Below are positions 1 through 8,269 of a stretch of DNA of 64,000 nt, piece after piece. The notes under the pieces were generated by a model, which did not search any database, had not been told where the DNA came from, and saw only the letters and a program-made list of their open reading frames with translations. Every line of letters starts with the position of its first letter. The stretch's first letter is position 1. This DNA is from Mucilaginibacter flavus. GTDB lineage: Bacteria > Bacteroidota > Bacteroidia > Sphingobacteriales > Sphingobacteriaceae. The translations under genes were made by a program, and so were the position numbers. The stretch lies in assembly GCF_030409315.1 (NCBI RefSeq), contig NZ_JAUFPS010000006.1, positions 52,371 to 116,370 of the forward strand, given 5' to 3'.

Positions 1-840
1 AATGTAACCTTTAACCCGGTTACTACCGCGCAAATGGAAGGTACCGCCCTTAAAGTTGCTACCCGGCAAATTACCTGGAACGGCACAACCGCGTTTCAGG
101 ATGTGGTGATAGATATTAACCAGCCGGCCTCTGTAGCCGATAGCGTACCGGCAGATAATTTCCCTAATCCTATCCCGGATCATGTACTGCACCCCGATGC
201 CAACGGATGGGTGAGGGTTGATCAGCCGGCTTTGGATAATGGCTTTTACGGCTCGTTATTTTACCTGAACACCAACACCATCATCGGCGGCGGTGACGCC
301 AGCGTGGGGTCAACCGCCGGGCATTTTGTAACCGGACCAAATCAGAAAAATGGCCAAATGTTATACATACAATTTCAAACTACCGATGATCCCGCAAACC
401 CTGCATCTACCCACCTTAACACCCAATCGCTTATCGGCAAAATATATGTAAACAACTGGAACGAAGTTAGCCTGCTTAAACTGGAAGAATTGTTTGCCAA
501 CGGAGGCAGTGGCTGTACACCTGTAAAAACACAAGCTCATGTTGATTTTACGGTAGACCATGAACTGATCAATGCCTGGAATGTGGGGATCTGGTCAAAC
601 GCTATCGGCAGCGTATCCGGCTTACCGTCGGAGAGTAATAGCATGGCCCCGGTAAGCTCGGCAAGGGGAGCAGGTTATATTCTGGACCTAACCGCGCCGG
701 CGCCTTATATTTTAACTCCGCCCTACAGTACCCCATGGCCATCATGCGCTTACAGTTTAACACTAAATACCCAACGCAAACTAACCACCGGCGAATACAA
801 CGACCAGGTTAAAACTAACCAGGTTATATTTTGCAAATAG
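1..840 (+). CDS. Unknown protein, 3' part of a gene
   Basis: The reading frame is open from the first base and ends in TAG at 838-840, so the start lies outside the window and the ATG at 34 is probably internal. The visible 279 residues are rich in Asn, Thr, Pro and Gly, have no membrane segment, and look like an exported or surface protein. A few Cys occur (near GGSGCTP and WPSCAY, and at the end). I recognise no family. A strong hairpin terminator follows at 894-938. Confidence is for it being a real gene, not for any function. Confidence 0.7.
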   Translation, partial: NVTFNPVTTAQMEGTALKVATRQITWNGTTAFQDVVIDINQPASVADSVPADNFPNPIPDHVLHPDANGWVRVDQPALDNGFYGSLFYLNTNTIIGGGDASVGSTAGHFVTGPNQKNGQMLYIQFQTTDDPANPASTHLNTQSLIGKIYVNNWNEVSLLKLEELFANGGSGCTPVKTQAHVDFTVDHELINAWNVGIWSNAIGSVSGLPSESNSMAPVSSARGAGYILDLTAPAPYILTPPYSTPWPSCAYSLTLNTQRKLTTGEYNDQVKTNQVIFCK

Positions 841-848
841 GGGGGAGA

Positions 849-986
849 AGAGGCCAAAAGCCCCTCTAAATCTCCCCTGAAGGGGAGACTTTAAAAAGAA
901 ATCGGCCTGTCAGAATTACTGACAGGCCAATTTCTTTTAAATATACAAATCAAAAACTCCCCCTTTAGGGGGCAGGGGGGCTTCCT
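849..986. repeat. Intergenic inverted word repeat around a terminator
   Basis: Two C/G-rich arms flank the terminator at 894-938. The left arm (about 858-891) carries AAGCCCCTCTAAATCTCCCC and AGGGGAGACTT. The right arm (about 953-982) carries AACTCCCCC, TTTAGGGGG and GGGGGGCTT, which is roughly the reverse complement of the left. A related word, AACCCCCGAAGGGGGAAT, is found after ffh at 33210-33227. It belongs to the group of word-built intergenic hairpins described under findings. Confidence 0.6.
894..938. terminator. Bidirectional rho-independent terminator
   Basis: A 20-base arm at 894-913 pairs with 919-938 with a single C/A mismatch and a loop of five (AATTA). The stem core is GGCCTGTCAG/CTGACAGGCC, flanked by A and T runs on either side. 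It sits between two convergent genes, so it can stop both. Confidence 0.85.
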
Positions 987-989
987 CTA

Positions 990-1727
990 CTACTTCTTCA
1001 TCTGCTTATCCGCAAATGAGAATACTTTTTGTAACAGCGGCGTAGTACGTGCGCCTAAATTCTGGCGGATGTTTAATTCTTCTTTGGCTATTTCCACAAA
1101 TAAACCGTCGATGGCTTTTTGAGTTACGTAGTCGGTAATATCAGGATTGATTTTTGATACAAAGGGTACTTTATTGTAGGCCTGAGCTGCATCGGTATAG
1201 TACTTAGTAGCACCAACCTTGTTTAAGCTTGTTTGGATAACCGGCCTAAACTGGCTTGCCAATTGTATAGTAGTGGTTCTTTTAAAATATTGGGTTGCGG
1301 CGTCCTGGCTGCCTAACAAAATGTTGGTTACATCCTGTAAGGTCATTTGTTTAATGGCGCCAATAAATATGGGTTTTGCTTTTACCGCGGCGTCTTCGGC
1401 GGCATGGTTAAGGGAAGTAATTACGTTATCGCAAAGGCTACCTAAACCAATATCTCTAAGTGTCCGCTCGGCCTTTTGTGCTTCGGGTGGAAATAGGATT
1501 TTAACTTCGGCATTTTTAAGGAAACCATCAACAGCCGATAATTTATCTGAACTTTTGCCGGTGCCTATTTCCAGTGCTTGTTTCAGACCGTTGCCTATTT
1601 CAAACGTAGTTGGCGTTTTTTGTGCACTTGTTGCGCTTGCAGCGTTGGTTACCTGGTTTAAAGTATCGCAGCTGGTTAGTGTTATAAATACCAACAGCGC
1701 TGTTAGTGATAATATTCTTGCTCTCAT
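990..1727 (-). CDS. DUF4197 family lipoprotein
   Basis: The chosen ATG at 1727 gives a signal peptide ending in a lipobox-like TLTSC, so the mature protein should be a lipid-anchored periplasmic or outer-membrane protein. An upstream in-frame start exists at 1757 but would put ten extra residues before the signal peptide. The body matches DUF4197, a family of about 230-250 residues of unknown role. It is the last gene of the minus-strand run, 41 bases after the PiT transporter. Function is unknown; family assignment is by remembered sequence features. Confidence 0.8.
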   Translation of the reverse strand: MRARILSLTALLVFITLTSCDTLNQVTNAASATSAQKTPTTFEIGNGLKQALEIGTGKSSDKLSAVDGFLKNAEVKILFPPEAQKAERTLRDIGLGSLCDNVITSLNHAAEDAAVKAKPIFIGAIKQMTLQDVTNILLGSQDAATQYFKRTTTIQLASQFRPVIQTSLNKVGATKYYTDAAQAYNKVPFVSKINPDITDYVTQKAIDGLFVEIAKEELNIRQNLGARTTPLLQKVFSFADKQMKK

Positions 1728-1768
1728 AGTGGTTAAAATTAGCAAAAATGCCGTCAACTATCAGGAAA

Positions 1769-2779
1769 TTATCCCAACACTTTCAACAAGGCAAATACGC
1801 CGGCGGCTATTAATGCAGAAATAGGGATAGTGATGATCCAGGCCCAAACCAGGTTAATGGTTACGCCCCAGCGCACTGCCGATACACGTTTAGTTAAACC
1901 AACACCAATAATTGAACCTGTAATAGTATGTGTAGTAGATACCGGGATACCAAAACGCTCGGTTATAAAAAGGGTTATCGCACCTGCGGTTTCGGCACTT
2001 ACACCTTCCAACGGCGTTACCTTGGTAATTTTTGAACCCATGGTTTTAACAATTTTCCAACCACCACTCATGGTGCCGGCGGCTATAGCGGTGTAGCAAG
2101 CCAAGGGAATCCAATCTGGCATGGCCGCACCCGCGTGAATTACTTTTCCGGCTATCAGGGTTACGTATAAAATACCCATTACTTTTTGAGCATCGTTACC
2201 ACCGTGGGCGAAACTTAGTGCAGCGGCCGATACCAATTGTAATCTTTTAAACCAACGCTCGGCAGTTGCCGGCCTGGCTCTTTTGCAGATATTTAATATT
2301 AAAATGGTTACAATGTAAGCAATCACCAAACCTATAAAAGGTGCTAATACAATGTAAGCTATAATGGTAAGCACGTATTGCATTTGAATAGCGTGCAGGG
2401 CATTTGCACCCATATATAAGGCATTTGTCATCCCGGCACCAGCAAAACCGCCAATAAGGGTGTGTGACGAGCTTGAAGGGATACCAAACCACCAGGTAAT
2501 TAAATTCCAGCTGATGGCGGCAACCAGGCCGGCCAATATAACATGCAGTGTAACGTAATGCTCCAATACAATTTTAGAAACGGTGTTGGCTACTTTATGG
2601 TCCTTAATAAAGAAATAAGCGGCAAAGTTAAATACGGCTGCCATAAGCACAGCCTGGAAAGGCGTTAATACTTTTGTTGATACGATGGTTGCAATAGAGT
2701 TTGCAGCATCATGAAAACCATTGGTATAATCAAATATCAGCGCAAGTAAAACAATAACAACAAGTAGGGAGGTAACCAT
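1769..2779 (-). CDS. pit: Inorganic phosphate transporter, PiT family
   Basis: An inner-membrane, low-affinity phosphate (or metal-phosphate) symporter of 336 residues with about ten hydrophobic helices. Both PiT signature halves are visible: FDYTNGFHDAANSIA near the N-terminus and ALSFAHGGNDAQKVMG in the middle, plus a second ITERFGIPVSTTHT segment typical of the family's internal repeat. It follows the DUF47 gene by 20 bases, the usual pairing in which the PhoU-like DUF47 protein is thought to modulate PiT. Upstream in the same run lies a PhoR-like kinase, which fits phosphate control. Confidence 0.95.
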   Translation of the reverse strand: MVTSLLVVIVLLALIFDYTNGFHDAANSIATIVSTKVLTPFQAVLMAAVFNFAAYFFIKDHKVANTVSKIVLEHYVTLHVILAGLVAAISWNLITWWFGIPSSSSHTLIGGFAGAGMTNALYMGANALHAIQMQYVLTIIAYIVLAPFIGLVIAYIVTILILNICKRARPATAERWFKRLQLVSAAALSFAHGGNDAQKVMGILYVTLIAGKVIHAGAAMPDWIPLACYTAIAAGTMSGGWKIVKTMGSKITKVTPLEGVSAETAGAITLFITERFGIPVSTTHTITGSIIGVGLTKRVSAVRWGVTINLVWAWIITIPISALIAAGVFALLKVLG

Positions 2780-2799
2780 TTAGTGATGATTAGGTATGC

Positions 2800-3450
2800 T
2801 TAAGCGTTTTTAACTAATATTGATTCCATTACATTAGCCGCGTCTTCGCACATATCTGTAGCTGTTTCAAGGGCAGCAAGGATCTCTTTATATTTAATCA
2901 GGCGGATAGCGTCTTTCTCATACAGGAACAAATCGGCAACGGCACGATCAAATACATAGTCGGCCTGGTTTTCAACACTGTTAATCCTGATGCATGAATC
3001 AGCAATGTTACGCACGTTGCGCAAATCTTTTAACTCGCGTACAGCCTTCTCCAAATCAACGCTGGCCTGCAATATCAGGTCAGATAGCTTGCGGATGTGC
3101 TCATTAAAATCATCAATTTTATATAGGCTCATGCGGTTTGCTGCACCTTGTATATAATCGGCAACATCATCAATAGCGGTAGCTAAAGCGTGTATATCTT
3201 CGCGATCAAAGGGCGTAATGAAGTTTTTGCCCAGTTCAAGGTAAATCTGGTGGGTAAGTTCATCGCCTTTATTTTCCAGCTTATCAATTTGTTTGAACAA
3301 CTCCTCGCGGGTAGCCTCGTTATTGGAGTTTACTGCTTCAACCAATACAGTACCCATAGTTACCACATTGCTTGCTGCCTGTTCAAATAAAGGAAAAAAA
3401 ATCTTTTTGTCCTTAGGTACAAAGTATTGAAAAATGCTGTTTAATGACAT
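2800..3450 (-). CDS. DUF47 (PhoU-like) phosphate transport accessory protein
   Basis: A 216-residue, mostly helical cytoplasmic protein of the DUF47/PhoU-related family. Visible family features are an N-terminal FFPLFEQAASNV segment and acidic metal-binding-like helices (for example KLENKGDELTHQIY and ATAIDDVADYIQGAA). Members encoded beside PiT genes are believed to regulate the transporter. It lies between the kinase gene (47 bases upstream) and pit (20 bases downstream), so one transcript is likely. Confidence 0.9.
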   Translation of the reverse strand: MSLNSIFQYFVPKDKKIFFPLFEQAASNVVTMGTVLVEAVNSNNEATREELFKQIDKLENKGDELTHQIYLELGKNFITPFDREDIHALATAIDDVADYIQGAANRMSLYKIDDFNEHIRKLSDLILQASVDLEKAVRELKDLRNVRNIADSCIRINSVENQADYVFDRAVADLFLYEKDAIRLIKYKEILAALETATDMCEDAANVMESILVKNA

Positions 3451-3497
3451 GTTGCTTAAAATTGGTGTAAAGGTACGGTTGCTATGTTAAATTAATG

Positions 3498-4562
3498 TTA
3501 ACTTTTTAACACTGGTATATTGGGGAAAGGTAAATTTTGTTTTGCTTTTTGCAAAGTAAATCCGAAAGTTGATCCCAATCCCTCGGTACTACGTACATTA
3601 ATGGTTTGCTGGTGGGCTTCAATAATGTGTTTTACAATAGCCAACCCCAAACCCGAGCCGCCGATTTGCCTTGAACGGCTGCTATCGGTACGGTAAAAAC
3701 GCTCAAACAAACGTGGCAGAAATTTTTCTTCAATGCCAATACCATCATCGGTGACCTCAACCAAAACCTGGTCGTCAAGTACAAAAAGGCTTAATGAAGT
3801 GTTGCCTTCTTCTTTACCGTATTTAAATGAGTTATCTATCAGGTTTACCAATACCTGGCGTATTTTCTCCCTATCGGCATAAACAACAATACTTTCATCG
3901 TATTTCTGCTTAAAAATAAGCTTGATCTTGTACTGCTTACCTTTAATCTCTAACGATTCAAATACCTCTTTGATGAGGTCATTAATCTTAAATTTGGTGT
4001 AATTGATAGGTATCTCGCCCGATTCTAATTTCGAGATCTCATCCAGGTCCTTAATCAGGTAGCTTAATCGATCCACATTTTTTGAAGCTTTCTCTAAAAA
4101 CTGCCTGGCCATTTCGCGGTCTTCAAAATCATCGTCCTGCAGGGCCTCTATGTACCCCTGGATAGCGAAAAGCGGCGTTTTAAATTCGTGCGAGATGTTT
4201 GATAAAAAGTCCCTGCGGAATTTTTCCTGCTTTTTAAGATCATCAATCTCCGATTTTTTTTGCTTGGCCCATTCTTTTACTTCCTGCTCCACATCATCAA
4301 TAGGGTTAGCACTAATGTGCTCGCCAAGGGCATCGCGTAAATCACGTCCCAACTTAAGGTTGTGGATTAGTTTATAAATAAGCTTTATGCGCGAGTAAAT
4401 GTATTTTTCGATGAGGTAATAAAATACGAAGTAGCTTACAGCGAGGGTTGCCGTAAACGTAATCATTACATCGTACCATTTATGCTGAAAGTAAAAGTTT
4501 ACTGCCGATAGGGTTACAGCTACACCCAAAGCAGTGGTTAAAACCAAAACACGCAAATTCAT
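3498..4562 (-). CDS. PhoR-like membrane sensor histidine kinase
   Basis: A 354-residue kinase with two N-terminal membrane helices (about residues 3-23 and 33-52), a short linker and coiled region, a HisKA domain with SNISHEFKTPL (phospho-acceptor His near residue 125) and a HATPase domain with N-box LVNLIDNSFKYG, DDGIGIEEKFL and GGSGLGLAIV. No PAS domain and almost no periplasmic loop are present. It has no response regulator beside it. It begins 10 bases after the methyltransferase gene and is followed by DUF47-pit, so phosphate sensing is a fair inference from context; the ligand is not shown by sequence. Confidence 0.88.
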   Translation of the reverse strand: MNLRVLVLTTALGVAVTLSAVNFYFQHKWYDVMITFTATLAVSYFVFYYLIEKYIYSRIKLIYKLIHNLKLGRDLRDALGEHISANPIDDVEQEVKEWAKQKKSEIDDLKKQEKFRRDFLSNISHEFKTPLFAIQGYIEALQDDDFEDREMARQFLEKASKNVDRLSYLIKDLDEISKLESGEIPINYTKFKINDLIKEVFESLEIKGKQYKIKLIFKQKYDESIVVYADREKIRQVLVNLIDNSFKYGKEEGNTSLSLFVLDDQVLVEVTDDGIGIEEKFLPRLFERFYRTDSSRSRQIGGSGLGLAIVKHIIEAHQQTINVRSTEGLGSTFGFTLQKAKQNLPFPNIPVLKS

Positions 4563-4572
4563 AATCGTAAAG

Positions 4573-5271
4573 CTACGATTTATAGATCACTAAAGTCCAC
4601 CGGAATGGCCAGTTCCATGTTAAATTAAAGTTATCAATTTGTGCTTTTTTAAGTAAGGTTAACAACTCTGCTCTTTTAAAGCTGCGCTTTACTGATAAAG
4701 GACCATCAACCCGCACCATTTTATTGCGGGTTAAAACATGCGTAATAAAAATAACAGCGTAGTACAATACCCAGTGCCGGTGCAAATCGGTAATGATGAT
4801 TCCCTTGCGAGCCTTGCTGTACATGTTTTGAATAAGCCTTATCCAATTTTCATCATCAAAATGATGGGTAAATAAACTGCTGATGATGATATCGTGTTCC
4901 GGGACTTTACCAACCTCGTTAATTACATCGGCTTGTATATAACTGATATTGCTAAACCCTTCAGATGCTTGTCGGGCGAATTTAACAGCAGCCGGCGCCG
5001 CGTCGACCCCGTTAAGCTGTAGCTCCATTTGGTTTTGCGAGGCCCATTTGGCTATGGCTATTAAAGAATCGCCGCCGCCACAGCCCCAATCACTAACTGT
5101 GTATCCGTTTTTTACCGGGAACTTTTTAAGATCGTTCACCAGGTTTTTATGGCCGCCAAACCAGGAATTTACTTTGCCAAGGCCTTCCAGTACGGGCGCT
5201 ATTTCGGCATCGGGCAGCGTAAAATCGTCCATAATCTCGGCGTCGAAAACGCGGGTAGTTAAATTCGGCAT
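4573..5271 (-). CDS. SAM-dependent class I methyltransferase
   Basis: A 232-residue methyltransferase starting at ATG 5271 (MPNLTTRVF); a TTG at 5289 is in frame but less likely. Motif I for SAM binding is SDWGCGGGDSLI, followed by an acidic strand end NGVDAAP and a post-motif segment IISSLFTHHFDDENW. The C-terminal part has a hydrophobic stretch (WVLYYAVIFITHVL) that could contact a membrane or a lipid substrate. It lies between the FAD oxidoreductase and the kinase. By analogy with SrsB of Streptomyces griseus it may O- or C-methylate a phenolic lipid made by the adjacent type III PKS; the substrate is inferred. Confidence 0.85.
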   Translation of the reverse strand: MPNLTTRVFDAEIMDDFTLPDAEIAPVLEGLGKVNSWFGGHKNLVNDLKKFPVKNGYTVSDWGCGGGDSLIAIAKWASQNQMELQLNGVDAAPAAVKFARQASEGFSNISYIQADVINEVGKVPEHDIIISSLFTHHFDDENWIRLIQNMYSKARKGIIITDLHRHWVLYYAVIFITHVLTRNKMVRVDGPLSVKRSFKRAELLTLLKKAQIDNFNLTWNWPFRWTLVIYKS

Positions 5272-5289
5272 AATTGAAATACGCCCCAA

Positions 5290-6414
5290 TCAGGCAAAAG
5301 GTTTGCCATGGGTTTTACTGATTAAATATCGGGATACTGGGGGCAGCCCGTTTAACAGGTGCAGCGTTAACGCCGTGGTATTGTTGTTGCCAAACAAACG
5401 CTGCAATTGCCGCCCTACCCATAAACGCTGGGCAAATTGTTGGTTCCAGCTTTGAGTATAGTCGGCTTCAAGGTTCGCGCGGTTGCTTGCTGTAAAATTG
5501 CCGGGCTTATAATGACTGATAATTTTTTCTGAAAGGATTTTGGCCGAGTGGATAGCCATGGTCATGCCGTTACCGCAAAGGGGGGCTATCATACCGGCAG
5601 TATCGCCGCTCATAAAAATATGATTGTCTACAGGGGCCTTCTTCTCAAAAGAGATTTCGTTGATCACCTCGGGCTTATCTAACAGAAATTCGGCATTAGT
5701 AAAAATATCGTTGAGGTAAGGATTCTTGCGAATGATGTTTTCTTCCAGGTTTTGCAGTGAGCCATACTTGCGCAGATCATCGCGGTGGGCCATATAGCAC
5801 ATGCAATACCTGTCGCCATCGGTTTTGCTTACGCCACAATAGCCATCTTTATAATTATTAAGCTGGATAAGATCGGTAGGAAAATCCATCCGTACGTGAA
5901 ACTTTACAGCCAGGTAAGGGCTGCGCTTGTAAAAGAATGGCCGTTTTAGTTTTTGATCGAGGTTGGAGCGTTTGCCGAAAGAGCCAATGACCAGGGGCGC
6001 AGTTAAAACCTCGGTTGGCGTAGGCACTTCAAAATGATCGGTCACAAAACGGATATCCTCCACCCTTGTGCCGGTCATAAAGTTTACACCCTCTATTTTG
6101 GCTTTATGATACAGGAAGTTATCAAACGTATAACGGCTTAAACCAAAACCGCCCAGATCAAGCTTTTGGGTGAATTTAGTGCCCGATGCCGCGGTTACCT
6201 CTACCCGGTTTATACGGGCGACGTTTAATTGCTCAAGATCGATATCTAATTTACTGAGGAAGGGAATAACCTCGTTACTGATGTACTCGCCACATACCCG
6301 GTGCATGGGGTATGTTTTTTTTTCGATAAGGGTAACTTTTAATCCGGCCCGGTTAAGCAGTATGGCGTTGAATAATCCCGCAAGGCCGCCGCCAACTATG
6401 ATTACATCGTTCAT
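5290..6414 (-). CDS. FAD-dependent oxidoreductase (phenol hydroxylase / geranylgeranyl reductase type)
   Basis: A 374-residue flavoprotein with the N-terminal dinucleotide-binding motif VIIVGGGLAGLFNAILL, an HRVCGEYIS segment, and the FAD-binding GD motif FMSGDTAGMIAPLCGNGMTMA. This pattern is shared by aromatic hydroxylases and geranylgeranyl reductase-like enzymes. It starts 6 bases after the type III PKS and is followed 18 bases later by the methyltransferase. In the srs operon the comparable SrsC hydroxylates the alkylresorcinol ring, so ring hydroxylation towards a quinone is a reasonable guess; reduction of an isoprenoid chain is the alternative. Confidence 0.85.
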   Translation of the reverse strand: MNDVIIVGGGLAGLFNAILLNRAGLKVTLIEKKTYPMHRVCGEYISNEVIPFLSKLDIDLEQLNVARINRVEVTAASGTKFTQKLDLGGFGLSRYTFDNFLYHKAKIEGVNFMTGTRVEDIRFVTDHFEVPTPTEVLTAPLVIGSFGKRSNLDQKLKRPFFYKRSPYLAVKFHVRMDFPTDLIQLNNYKDGYCGVSKTDGDRYCMCYMAHRDDLRKYGSLQNLEENIIRKNPYLNDIFTNAEFLLDKPEVINEISFEKKAPVDNHIFMSGDTAGMIAPLCGNGMTMAIHSAKILSEKIISHYKPGNFTASNRANLEADYTQSWNQQFAQRLWVGRQLQRLFGNNNTTALTLHLLNGLPPVSRYLISKTHGKPFA

Positions 6415-6420
6415 AGCCGG

Positions 6421-7530
6421 TCAATGCATTTCAAGGATCATACCCTCTACCGTTAAACCCGGACCAAACGCGAAACTCATAATCTTTTGATCTTTTAAAT
6501 TTTGCGCCTTCAATATTTTTTGCAACACAAAAAGTATGGTAGCCGATGACATATTGCCGTATTGCTGCAAGGTTTCGTACGCAAAAGCATTACTTTCTTC
6601 GGGTAGTTCCAAAGCCTGCTCAACAGCTTCCAATATTTTGCGACCGCCGGGGTGAACCGCATAGGCTGTAATTTCTCCCGCATCTAATTTTGCCTTTTGC
6701 AAAAAACGACCGGTTAACGCCTTTATATTTTTTTTGATCTGTTTTGATACGCGTGAAGTAAGCTTCATTTCAAAACCGGTATTGCCCACATACCAGCCCA
6801 TGTCATCGCGGGCTTCGCTCACAAATTCCGAGTAGAAGTTTTTTAAAGCTAAGTATGTTCCGGTGCTTATGCGTTGTGAGGTATTTTCGACCAATACGGC
6901 AGCGGCCCCGTCAGAAAACAGGGAATTGGCCACCCAGTTATCCAGCGTATTGTCTTTTTGAAAATGCAGGGTACAAAGTTCAACGCTTACCACCAGCACC
7001 TTGGCTTCGGGATTAGCACGGCAAATATAATCGGCCACTTTAAGGCCGTTTATAGCCCCGTAGCAACCCATAAAGTTAATACAGGTGCGTTCAGTATCGC
7101 GATTCAAATTAAGCCGCTCCACCAGTTCAATATCAATTCCCGGCGCATGCATGCCGGTGCAGCTGATGGTTACCAAATGGGTGATCTGTTGTAATATGCC
7201 GGTTTCAAAGCCGCTTAAACAATTATTTACGGCGTTAATCGCTATCGCGATAGCTTCACTCTCATACAACTTGAGCCGCTTTTGAGTATCAGGGAATGGA
7301 TCGAAACTACCCGATGGATCGAAGAAACTATATTTCGATGGATCGCTTTCGCCAAAATCGGGGATCACCGAATACCGGTGATCGATGCCTGAATTATCGT
7401 AAATGGTTTTAAGGCGGGCTGCATTGGTTTTATCCAACCCAAAAGCATCTACCATAAAATGGTAAATATCCTGCTGGGCAATACGGTTATGGGGATTTGC
7501 AATCCCGATGGCACTAATGCAACTCTCCAT
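6421..7530 (-). CDS. Type III polyketide synthase
   Basis: A 369-residue chalcone/stilbene synthase-like enzyme that condenses acyl-CoA starters with malonyl-CoA. The catalytic triad is complete: Cys156 in FMGCYGAINGL, His293 in AVHPGGRKIL and Asn326 in YGNMSSATILF. The C-terminal family signature FAFGPGLTVEGM is present (GFGPG with Ala for the first Gly). The length matches bacterial type III PKS. It heads a tight PKS, FAD enzyme, methyltransferase series. The likely product is an alkylresorcinol or alkylpyrone phenolic lipid, but starter and chain length cannot be read from sequence. A short palindromic word repeat lies just upstream at 7534-7579. Confidence 0.92.
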   Translation of the reverse strand: MESCISAIGIANPHNRIAQQDIYHFMVDAFGLDKTNAARLKTIYDNSGIDHRYSVIPDFGESDPSKYSFFDPSGSFDPFPDTQKRLKLYESEAIAIAINAVNNCLSGFETGILQQITHLVTISCTGMHAPGIDIELVERLNLNRDTERTCINFMGCYGAINGLKVADYICRANPEAKVLVVSVELCTLHFQKDNTLDNWVANSLFSDGAAAVLVENTSQRISTGTYLALKNFYSEFVSEARDDMGWYVGNTGFEMKLTSRVSKQIKKNIKALTGRFLQKAKLDAGEITAYAVHPGGRKILEAVEQALELPEESNAFAYETLQQYGNMSSATILFVLQKILKAQNLKDQKIMSFAFGPGLTVEGMILEMH

Positions 7531-7533
7531 TTT

Positions 7534-7579
7534 TATACTTATGCTTAAAGCTTAAGGCCCAAAGCCTAAAGCAAAGTAT
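7534..7579. repeat. Short inverted word repeat before the PKS gene
   Basis: ATACTTATGCTTAAAGC on the left and GCCTAAAGCAAAGTAT on the right are near reverse complements, and the unit CTTAAAGC/GCCTAAAGC recurs within 40 bases. It starts 4 bases from the PKS start codon, in the 72-base gap between the YceI-like gene and the PKS gene. One of the smaller examples of the word-built intergenic repeats. Confidence 0.5.
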
Positions 7580-7602
7580 TTGCAACAATCAAATACCGGT
7601 TT

Positions 7603-8133
7603 TTACTTGCTGATCTCGGCTTCGATACTCACGTTGGCCTCGTTTGATAAAATTATATTTTTACTGCCGATGCCAAAATCCGTCCTCAAAACCTGGAAAT
7701 CGCCTTTAAATGTTGCGGTGCTGCCACTTTCAACATACGTAAAAGGTATTTCAATCAACTTTGTTTTGTCTTTAATAGTTACGTTAAAACTGCCCGTATA
7801 GTTGTTTCCACTCTTATGTTTAAATGAAACCGATTTTACCGTAATTTTAGGGTACTTAGCCACATCAAAATAATCATCGCTTTTTAAATGATTATCGCGG
7901 CCCTCACTATCGGTATTTACGGTGTTAGCTGCCACCGAGGCCTCAATAGTGCTTGTAGCCAGGTTGGCGGGGGTAAACTTAATATCAGCATTAAAACCTG
8001 TGAAAGTTCCCCCAACGTTGAAGCCAAGGTTTTTAATTTTAAAAGTAACCGCGCTTTTGGTCACTTTGGTTTGCGCAAATGTGTTAACAGCTAAAAAAGC
8101 TAAAACGGCAATGGTATAAATTCTTTTAATCAT
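7603..8133 (-). CDS. YceI family lipocalin-like protein
   Basis: Start ATG 8133 gives a clean signal peptide (MIKRIYTIAVLAFLAVNTFAQ); a further upstream ATG at 8160 falls inside the likely -7 promoter box and is rejected. The 176-residue product has YceI features: an N-terminal AVTFKIKNLGFNVGGTFTGF strand pair, NHLKSDDYFDVAKYPKITVKS in the middle, and a C-terminal KNIILSNEANVSIEAEI. YceI proteins form a lipocalin-like barrel that binds isoprenoid-chain lipids in the periplasm. Its place upstream of a type III PKS gene and divergent from a UbiA prenyltransferase suggests that it binds or carries the pathway's lipid, which is inference. Confidence 0.88.
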   Translation of the reverse strand: MIKRIYTIAVLAFLAVNTFAQTKVTKSAVTFKIKNLGFNVGGTFTGFNADIKFTPANLATSTIEASVAANTVNTDSEGRDNHLKSDDYFDVAKYPKITVKSVSFKHKSGNNYTGSFNVTIKDKTKLIEIPFTYVESGSTATFKGDFQVLRTDFGIGSKNIILSNEANVSIEAEISK

Positions 8134-8153
8134 GATATAAAAAACGTTGCTTT

Positions 8154-8193
8154 CAAACATAACAATTTATACGCTACTAATTTTTACATTAGT
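8154..8193 (-). promoter_or_regulatory. Promoter of the YceI-PKS run with a possible operator
   Basis: On the minus strand, TATGTTTG at 8161-8154 matches the Bacteroidota -7 consensus TAnnTTTG exactly; the YceI ATG is about 20 bases downstream. A -33 TTG at the expected spacing is not visible. An inverted repeat ACTAAT (8176-8181), spacer TTTTAC, ATTAGT (8188-8193) lies upstream, midway to the divergent UbiA gene, and could serve both. The promoter is well supported; the operator is weak. Confidence 0.55.
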
Positions 8194-8269
8194 GAACTAA
8201 GCAACCCATTGTATGTTTATAACGTTCTACTAAAGACTCATGGTTGCCTTTATAGTTTAATTATCCTAA

